From: an uncultured Bacteroidota bacterium
GTDB taxonomy: Bacteria > Bacteroidota > Bacteroidia > Bacteroidales > GWA2-32-17
DNA: 61,359 bases
Reading direction: 5' to 3'
Assembly (NCBI GenBank): GCA_903872185.1
Contig: CAIQJL010000375.1
Coordinates: 1-61,359, forward strand
In this document: in pieces, positions 55,774-61,359 of the stretch
How positions within the stretch are numbered: position 1 is the stretch's first letter
Layout of the letters: each line of letters opens with the position of its first letter
The notes under the pieces: generated by a model
What the model saw: only the letters and a program-made list of their open reading frames with translations
The model's database searches: none
What the model was told of the DNA's origin: nothing
Program-made: the position numbers and the translations under genes

Positions 55774-56961
55774 TTAAATCATATACGCATAAGCTGCATA
55801 GAATGCTGAAGCAGCAACAAGATCGCTAACTGGAACCTTTTCATTTGGAGCATGAGCAAGAACTTCATTACCTGGCCCAAAACCAATTGTTGGAATTTTA
55901 TACATTCCATTTGTTGCTATTCCATTAGTAGAAAATGTCCATTTATCAATAAAAGGCTTTTTGTTAAATAAACCTTCAAAAGCCTGAACTCCCGCCTGAA
56001 CAACATGCTCACCTTCTTCAATTTTCCATGTAGGATAATATTTTTCCATTCCGTATTTTAAACCGGTATACGCAAGTTCCTCGTAATACAAAATCTCGAC
56101 TGTTGCATCCATACCTTTTACTATTGCTTCAATTTCAGAAACAGCAGATTCTTTAGTCTCTCCCCATGTTAAACGTCTGTCCAAATGAAACTGAGCATAA
56201 TCAGCAACAGCGCATAACGAAGGACTTCCAGATTTTATTTCGGATATTGTTACAGAACCTTTTCCTAAAAATGGATCGGTTCCTAATCTTTCATTTAATT
56301 TTTCAATTTCAAGTGCAGCACGGGCAGCCATATATATTGCATTTTTTCCTCTTTCTGGTGCACTACCATGACATGAAACACCACGGAATTTTACAACAAT
56401 TTCCATTCTTCCTCTGTGCCCACGATAAATATTGAGGTTAGTTGGTTCTGTACTTATTACAAAATCTGGACGTAATTTTTCTTCCTCTACAATATATTTC
56501 CAGCAAAGGCCATCGCAATCTTCTTCCATAACACTACCCACAACATAAACTGTAAGGTCTTTATCAAAACCAAGTTCTTTTAATATTTTTCCAGATGTTA
56601 CAGCAGCAGCTGGTCCACCTTCCTGATCAACGGTTCCACGACCATGCACAAAACCATCTTTTATTTCCCCTGAAAAAGGATCGAAACTCCAGTTATCAAT
56701 ATTCCCAACATCAACAGTGTCCATGTGTCCGTCAATAGCAAGTATACGTTTTCCATTTCCAATTCTCCCAATTACATTTCCAAGACCATCAATTCGCACC
56801 TCGTCAAAGCCAGCTTCTTCCATCTGTCGTTTAAGTTCCAACTGAACATCTTTCTCGTTCATACTGGTTGATTTTATCTTTATCAGCTTTGATAAATTAT
56901 TGGCAGTATAGTCTTTATACTTTTCTGCAAGTGCATTTATTTTACTAAAAATTTCGTTCAT
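55774..56961 (-). CDS. ygeY: YgeY-type M20 family hydrolase
   Basis: A 395-residue M20/ArgE/DapE-type metallohydrolase. The metal ligands are H79 (GHMDTVDVG), D112 (GTVDQEGG), E147 next to the base E146 (VMEEDCDG), E172 (STEPTN) and a C-terminal His (LAHAPNEKV). The dimerisation domain spans about 180-300. The strings GRGTVDQEGG and MEEDCDGLCWKYI are typical of YgeY, the hydrolase linked with ygeW and ygfK. It is expected to cut a ureido or amide bond of a purine breakdown product. It has a promoter candidate directly upstream. Confidence 0.93.
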   Translation of the reverse strand: MNEIFSKINALAEKYKDYTANNLSKLIKIKSTSMNEKDVQLELKRQMEEAGFDEVRIDGLGNVIGRIGNGKRILAIDGHMDTVDVGNIDNWSFDPFSGEIKDGFVHGRGTVDQEGGPAAAVTSGKILKELGFDKDLTVYVVGSVMEEDCDGLCWKYIVEEEKLRPDFVISTEPTNLNIYRGHRGRMEIVVKFRGVSCHGSAPERGKNAIYMAARAALEIEKLNERLGTDPFLGKGSVTISEIKSGSPSLCAVADYAQFHLDRRLTWGETKESAVSEIEAIVKGMDATVEILYYEELAYTGLKYGMEKYYPTWKIEEGEHVVQAGVQAFEGLFNKKPFIDKWTFSTNGIATNGMYKIPTIGFGPGNEVLAHAPNEKVPVSDLVAASAFYAAYAYMI

Positions 56962-56983
56962 TTCTTTTTATTTAAATGGGTCG

Positions 56984-56991
56984 CAAATTTA
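56984..56991 (-). promoter_or_regulatory. TAnnTTTG promoter element for ygeY
   Basis: On the minus strand TAAATTTG fits the -7 consensus, 22 bases before the ygeY ATG. Confidence 0.45.
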
Positions 56992-57072
56992 TGATATTGT
57001 TTTAAAATAAAGTCAAAATTAATGTAATATTGATATATACTTAAATAAGAACTGCAAATAACTAATAATATG

Positions 57073-57140
57073 GTCATGTTGAGGCTCTCGAAACATGTGT
57101 GAAGAGAAGTGGGCAAATCCTTCGAGTACCTCAGGATGAC
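57073..57140. repeat. Intergenic repeat element
   Basis: The ends are GTCATGTTGAGGCTCTCGAA and CCTTCGAGTACCTCAGGATG then AC, clear inverted repeats of each other. It lies between xdhB and ygeY. Confidence 0.8.
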
Positions 57141-57166
57141 TGGGTATTGAGAGTAAGTACATATTT

Positions 57167-59494
57167 TTAATTTCTCAATTTGTTTCTTATTTTTTCAGAC
57201 GAAAGCAATATTACCTCATATGTTGCAGGCAAAGTAAAATCAGGCTCAATAGCATGATTTCCAACTGCTGAAATAGCATCTTTTATAGCCAACCATACAG
57301 AAAATGCAAGCATAAACGGTGGTTCACCAACTGCTTTACTTTTTAAAATTGTTCCTGAATTTGGTGCATTTTTTAATAATTCAACTCTGAAATCTTTTGG
57401 TATATCATTTACAGTTGGAATTTTATAAGTATCGGGAGAATGAGTTGTAAGATTTCCATTTTTATCCCATTTCAACTCTTCATTTGTAACCCAACCTACA
57501 CCTTGAATAAATGCCCCTTCAACTTGTCCGATGTCTATTCCCTCATTTATTGAATTACCAACATCATTAAGAATGTCAGTTCGTAACAATTTATATTGTC
57601 CAGTTAAAGAATCTATTTCAACTTCAGAAACTGACATTCCATATGAAAAATAATAGAACGGATTCCCTTGCCCTTTTTCTCTGTCAAAATAAATTCCAGG
57701 TGTTTTGTAATAACCTGTAGAACTTAAGCTGACTTGTTTGATATATGCAGTTTTAATTATTTCGTTAAAAGAGATTTTATTTTGTGGAAATAATTTATCG
57801 AAAATAAAATTATTCTCAAAAATTACATTTTCTTTAAGTATTTTGTTATGAGTAAATTTTCTTTCAAATTCAGAAACGACAACTTCTAGAAGTCTAGATT
57901 TAATAATATCTATGGCATTCTTTACAGCCATCCCGTTTATATCACTTCCCGAAGAAGCTGCAGTTGGTGAAGTATTAGGAACCTTTGAGGTATTTGTTGC
58001 ATTTACTTTTATTCTATCTGGCGAAATACCTAATTCAACAGAAGCTACCTGCAACATTTTAGTATGAAGCCCCTGCCCCATTTCTGTTCCACCATGATTA
58101 ACCAAAACTGTTCCGTCTGTATAAATATTAACCAATGCACCGGCCTGATTTAAAAATGAAGTAGTAAACGAAATACCAAACTTAACAGGAGTAATGGCCA
58201 AACCTTTTTTTACAAATTCGTTCTCGTTGTTATATTTATCAATTTCATTTCTTCGTTTAGAATATTCCGAAGATTTTATAAGTTGGTCATACAATACAAA
58301 TAATCTGTTATTATCTATCTTCTGACCATAAGGAGTAAAATTATTTTTATAAATGTTATAAAAATTCAAAAGTCTGATTTCTGCACTATCTTTTTTCAAG
58401 TAACGTGCAATCATATCAATACAATTTTCAATAACTGCCATTCCCTGTGGTCCACCAAAACCACGATATGCTGTGTTTGATGGAAGATTAGTTTTCCATG
58501 CTCTGCCAATAATCTGAACATCTGGAATAAAATATGAACTGTCTGCATGCAACATTGCCCTTTCAAGTATTGCCATTGAAAGATCTGTTGCAGCGCCAGC
58601 ATCAGTATTTATTTCAACTTTATATGCAAGAATTTTGCCTGAATCATCAAAACCTATTTCGTATTTTGAAAGACAACGATGACGTTTACCTGTCATAATT
58701 TGGTCATCATCTCTGAATAAATGAATTTTCACAGGTCGTTTTGTTGCATTGGCAAGTAATGCAGCCCATGCAGCAACATGATTTCCCTGAGTTTCTTTTC
58801 CACCAAAGCCACCACCCATGCGCTTAACTTCAACCTCAACTTCATTTTTAGAAATGCCTAAAACTTCGGCAACAATAGCCTGTGTTTCGGTAGGGTTCTG
58901 GCTTGAAGCATGAACCATCATTTCTTTTCCCTCACCCGGAACAGCAAGTGCAGTTTGAGTCTCGAGATACCAATGTTCTTGTCCATTTGTTTTTAATTCC
59001 CCTTTAAATGTATGCTGTGAATTTTTTAAAACGACATCAACATTTCCCCTTTCAATCTTTCTTTGAGGAGCTAAAATATTATTTTTTGCAATTGAAGTTT
59101 CAATATCTAAAATTGCATCAAGAGTTTCGTATTCAACTTCGATTAGCTTTTCTGCTTCAATTAATGCTTCTTTATTTTCTGCTGCGATTAAAGCAATTGC
59201 TTGTCCAATAAAATTCACAACTTTCTCAGCAAGACATGGTTCATCATGAACTACAGGTCCCATCTGATTTTCACCAGGAATATCTTTTGCAATTATAACA
59301 GCGTGTACACCTTTTACCTTTAATGCTTTCTTTATATTAATTTTCTTAATTTTTGCGCGGGCATACTTGCTAAATACAACTTTACCTAACAAAAGTTGAC
59401 TACTCATCAGCATATCGTTAATGTATACCGATTCACCGGTTACATGCTTTATTGCGCTATCGTGATGTATCTGATCTGACATCTCTAATTTCAT
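57167..59494 (-). CDS. xdhB: Xanthine dehydrogenase, molybdopterin-binding subunit
   Basis: A 775-residue protein counted from the ATG at 59492-59494 (MKLEMSDQIHHDS); a longer reading would overlap xdhA by 83 bases and add residues unlike the family. It has GGGFGGKETQ, AYRGFGGPQG, GTEMGQGLHTKM and the catalytic Glu of KAVGEPPF near the C terminus, as in bacterial XDH large subunits. It binds the molybdenum cofactor and hydroxylates hypoxanthine and xanthine. It starts 7 bases after xdhA, forming a two-gene operon. Confidence 0.93.
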   Translation of the reverse strand: MKLEMSDQIHHDSAIKHVTGESVYINDMLMSSQLLLGKVVFSKYARAKIKKINIKKALKVKGVHAVIIAKDIPGENQMGPVVHDEPCLAEKVVNFIGQAIALIAAENKEALIEAEKLIEVEYETLDAILDIETSIAKNNILAPQRKIERGNVDVVLKNSQHTFKGELKTNGQEHWYLETQTALAVPGEGKEMMVHASSQNPTETQAIVAEVLGISKNEVEVEVKRMGGGFGGKETQGNHVAAWAALLANATKRPVKIHLFRDDDQIMTGKRHRCLSKYEIGFDDSGKILAYKVEINTDAGAATDLSMAILERAMLHADSSYFIPDVQIIGRAWKTNLPSNTAYRGFGGPQGMAVIENCIDMIARYLKKDSAEIRLLNFYNIYKNNFTPYGQKIDNNRLFVLYDQLIKSSEYSKRRNEIDKYNNENEFVKKGLAITPVKFGISFTTSFLNQAGALVNIYTDGTVLVNHGGTEMGQGLHTKMLQVASVELGISPDRIKVNATNTSKVPNTSPTAASSGSDINGMAVKNAIDIIKSRLLEVVVSEFERKFTHNKILKENVIFENNFIFDKLFPQNKISFNEIIKTAYIKQVSLSSTGYYKTPGIYFDREKGQGNPFYYFSYGMSVSEVEIDSLTGQYKLLRTDILNDVGNSINEGIDIGQVEGAFIQGVGWVTNEELKWDKNGNLTTHSPDTYKIPTVNDIPKDFRVELLKNAPNSGTILKSKAVGEPPFMLAFSVWLAIKDAISAVGNHAIEPDFTLPATYEVILLSSEKIRNKLRN

Positions 59495-59501
59495 TAAATT
59501 C

Positions 59502-60953
59502 TTAATTCTGTTTTGTTTCAAGATAAAACTTGAGCAATAGATTTTTTGCTGCTGTGCTTCTGAACTCAGCTTCTGAACGTGCATCCGATAATGGAGTAAA
59601 TTCTTTTTCCAAAGTTTTCATGGCTGTTTCAACATTTTCGCGATTCCATTTCTTGCCAGTCAGCAATTTTTCAGTTTCTTTAGCACGCTTTGTTACGGCA
59701 GCCATTCCACCAAATGCGAGTATTATTTCATCAACATTTTCCCCATTCAATTTCAACTTAAATGCTCCACTAACAGTGGAAATATCCATATCTTTTCTTT
59801 TCGAAATCTTATATGAATTAACTAAATAGGTTTTTTCTGATTTCGGAATTATAACTTCTGTTATTAATTCGTCATTTATTAAATCAGTTTGACGATAACC
59901 TTTAATAAAATCTTCAATTTCAACAATTCTTTCCGAATTTTCTGATTGCAACTTAATTTTAGCACAATGTGCAAATAAAACCGGAAGTGTATCGCCAATT
60001 GGAGATGCAGAGCCAACATTACCACCAATAGTTGCAACATTCCGAATTTGTAAAGAACCAAAAACGTTTAATATTTTATTCAATGCTGGAAATTTTTCTA
60101 TTGAATAATTTCTTACCTGTTCTATTGTTATTCCGGCACCAAAAACAATATTATTATTTTCTTCTTTAATGCATTTTAATTCAGGCACACTTGACAAATC
60201 AAGTATTTCAGTAAACAATTCATTTTTCTTTGTCTGGCGCAAAGCAATATCAGTAGAACCATTTATAATTATAGCATTTGGATTTTCTTTTCTTAATCTT
60301 AATGCTTCTGATAATGTAAATGGTTTAAAATACTGCTGCAATTTGTTTTTTAAAATTAATGTATCAGTATTTGAATTTATCTTTTTCAATAAATCAATTA
60401 CCTCTATCTCATTTTTAGAAAAATGATCATCACCATTAGTTACACATGCCTTTTGTGCTGCTTCAATAATAGGCTTATATCCTGTGCAACGGCATAAATT
60501 TCCGGTTAATGCATCTTCTATAACTTCTCTAGTTGGATTTTGATGGTTCTTATAAATCCCAAATAATGACATTACAATACCTGGAGTACAATATCCACAT
60601 TGGCTGCCATTAGTCTCAACCATTAATTGCTGAACAGCATGAAGTGATTTTTCGTTATTTTCAATTACTGCTATATTTTCAACAGTAATTAATTGCTTTC
60701 CATGAATCATAGGCAAAAAAACAAGGCAGGAATCAAGAGTTTTATAAACCAATCTTTCATTTTCACCGATTTCTGCAATTACAATCGTACATGCGCCACA
60801 ATCGCCCTCTGCACAACCTTCTTTTACACCTTTGTGTTCAGGAAATGAACGCAAATAATTTAAAACAGTTGTAGTTGGTTTTAGTTCATGGTATTTTGAA
60901 AAATCAACTTCTCTGATCTTACCATCTAAAACAAAACGAACAGTATTTTTCAT
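59502..60953 (-). CDS. xdhA: Xanthine dehydrogenase, Fe-S/FAD subunit
   Basis: A 483-residue protein joining two [2Fe-2S] clusters and an FAD domain. The first cluster uses C47, C52, C55 and C76 (GCAEGDCGAC), the second CGYCTPG and LCRCTGY (about 113-155). The FAD-binding part (about 190-370) has IINGSTDIAL and TIGGNVGSASPIGD; the CO-dehydrogenase flavoprotein C-terminal domain completes it. It passes electrons from the molybdenum subunit to NAD or another acceptor. This XdhAB enzyme differs in layout from the single-chain, FAD-free hydroxylase at 37045, so the genome segment has two molybdenum hydroxylases. Confidence 0.94.
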   Translation of the reverse strand: MKNTVRFVLDGKIREVDFSKYHELKPTTTVLNYLRSFPEHKGVKEGCAEGDCGACTIVIAEIGENERLVYKTLDSCLVFLPMIHGKQLITVENIAVIENNEKSLHAVQQLMVETNGSQCGYCTPGIVMSLFGIYKNHQNPTREVIEDALTGNLCRCTGYKPIIEAAQKACVTNGDDHFSKNEIEVIDLLKKINSNTDTLILKNKLQQYFKPFTLSEALRLRKENPNAIIINGSTDIALRQTKKNELFTEILDLSSVPELKCIKEENNNIVFGAGITIEQVRNYSIEKFPALNKILNVFGSLQIRNVATIGGNVGSASPIGDTLPVLFAHCAKIKLQSENSERIVEIEDFIKGYRQTDLINDELITEVIIPKSEKTYLVNSYKISKRKDMDISTVSGAFKLKLNGENVDEIILAFGGMAAVTKRAKETEKLLTGKKWNRENVETAMKTLEKEFTPLSDARSEAEFRSTAAKNLLLKFYLETKQN

Positions 60954-60981
60954 AAATAATTTAAATAGTTAGCCCCCTTTT

Positions 60982-61060
60982 GCCATACTGAACTCCGCTG
61001 CATTGGAGTGAAGTCTCTATAGTGTTAAATGACCAGATTCTTCGCTGCACTCTGAATGAC
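60982..61060. repeat. Intergenic repeat element upstream of xdhA
   Basis: Left end GCCATACTGAACTCCGCTGC, right end AGATTCTTCGCTGCACTCTG followed by AATGAC. It matches the family, with a few substitutions in the left end. The rest of the gap (60954-61253) is AT-rich and holds a terminator. Confidence 0.7.
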
Positions 61061-61204
61061 AAAATAAAATATTATTAAATATTAGAGATAACTCTAACAT
61101 TCGCAATGCAAAAATACAACATTTTCTATGCTTTTATCTTACAGAAAATTATTCGTTAAACATGTATTTTAGAAAAATTGAACTCTCTTTGTTTTTATAC
61201 AAAA

Positions 61205-61231
61205 AAAGGCTGCTCATAACGAGCAGCCTTT
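61205..61231 (-). terminator. Intrinsic terminator of the T9SS gene at the right edge
   Basis: A perfect 11-bp stem AAAGGCTGCTC / GAGCAGCCTTT with a 5-base loop, followed on the minus strand by a run of T. It begins 22 bases beyond the stop of the partial gene. Confidence 0.9.
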
Positions 61232-61253
61232 CCATTTTAATTTATTTGACGTA

Positions 61254-61359
61254 TTATTTTACAACCAATTTTTGTGTTGTAACACCAGTAGTCGAATTAA
61301 TTTTTACAATGTAAATTCCTTTATTGTAGTTTTCAACATTTAATAAAGTGTTTTGTGAG
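61254..61359 (-). CDS. Partial protein with T9SS type A sorting domain (C-terminal end)
   Basis: The last 34 codons of a gene that continues past the right edge. The translation contains NVENYNKGIYIVKINS and ends TQKLVVK, the typical final two strands of a type A T9SS C-terminal domain. The protein is therefore secreted through T9SS; its main part is out of view. It is too short for a simple ORF scan and was found by reading the minus strand. Confidence 0.88.
   Translation of the reverse strand, partial: SQNTLLNVENYNKGIYIVKINSTTGVTTQKLVVK

Noticed and set aside
59495..59584. Longer xdhB reading that overlaps xdhA
   Set aside because: The extra 30 residues are the xdhA coding region read in another frame; the ATG at 59494 gives normal spacing and family start.

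Overview
The window comes from a low-G+C (about 30% by eye) member of the Bacteroidota. Evidence includes gldF/gldG, two proteins with type IX secretion (T9SS) C-terminal sorting domains, PD40/OmpA envelope proteins, DUF4293 and DUF4340 proteins, and promoters of the TAnnTTTG type. Flavin/Fe-S and molybdenum enzymes suggest an anaerobic lifestyle, but that is inference; family and genus cannot be fixed from the sequence alone.

Left part (1-28.6 kb), mostly core genes. In order: a probable antitoxin at the edge; a fumarylacetoacetate-hydrolase family protein and a DEDDh exonuclease; two tandem TPR/PD40 envelope proteins; dnaN; the gliding/ABC block gldF-gldG-DUF4340; an orphan secreted protein; the proteostasis set tig-clpP-clpX; tRNA-Leu(UAG); an OmpA/PD40 protein; a gamma carbonic anhydrase; a hybrid histidine kinase next to a membrane PAS protein that has no kinase domain; a ClC channel; glyA; a TSUP transporter; and a secreted protein of unknown family.

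Right part (28.7-61 kb): a dispersed purine/urate-type catabolic gene set, the main attraction. On the plus strand are ygfK-like, two fold-type-II PLP enzymes, a TIGR03311-like molybdenum hydroxylase, ssnA, a DUF985 cupin, a YgjV/GNAT-like protein and a dihydropyrimidinase (hyuA-like). On the minus strand are ygeW, ygeY and xdhB-xdhA. Relatives of most of these genes form the anaerobic urate cluster of gut bacteria (ygfK, ssnA, hyuA, ygeW, ygeY, ygeX, xdh). Here no YgeX of the usual kind, carbamate kinase, purine permease or YgfM-like FAD subunit is visible. The two PLP enzymes sit where YgeX might be expected. A plausible flow is purine hydroxylation or dehydroxylation by the molybdenum enzymes, ring reduction by YgfK, ring opening by SsnA and HyuA, removal of ureido groups by YgeY and YgeW, then PLP-dependent release of ammonia.

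The set is interrupted by a T9SS-secreted CUB/PKD/P-domain protein, an RND efflux operon, an M28 peptidase broken by one in-frame TAG, a PsbP-like lipoprotein, a secreted dual-specificity phosphatase and a second hybrid kinase. A family of short intergenic inverted-repeat elements, with ends like GTCATnnTGAG and CTCAGnATGAC, lies in many of the gaps, especially between the purine gene blocks. No CRISPR array, transposase or phage gene was seen.
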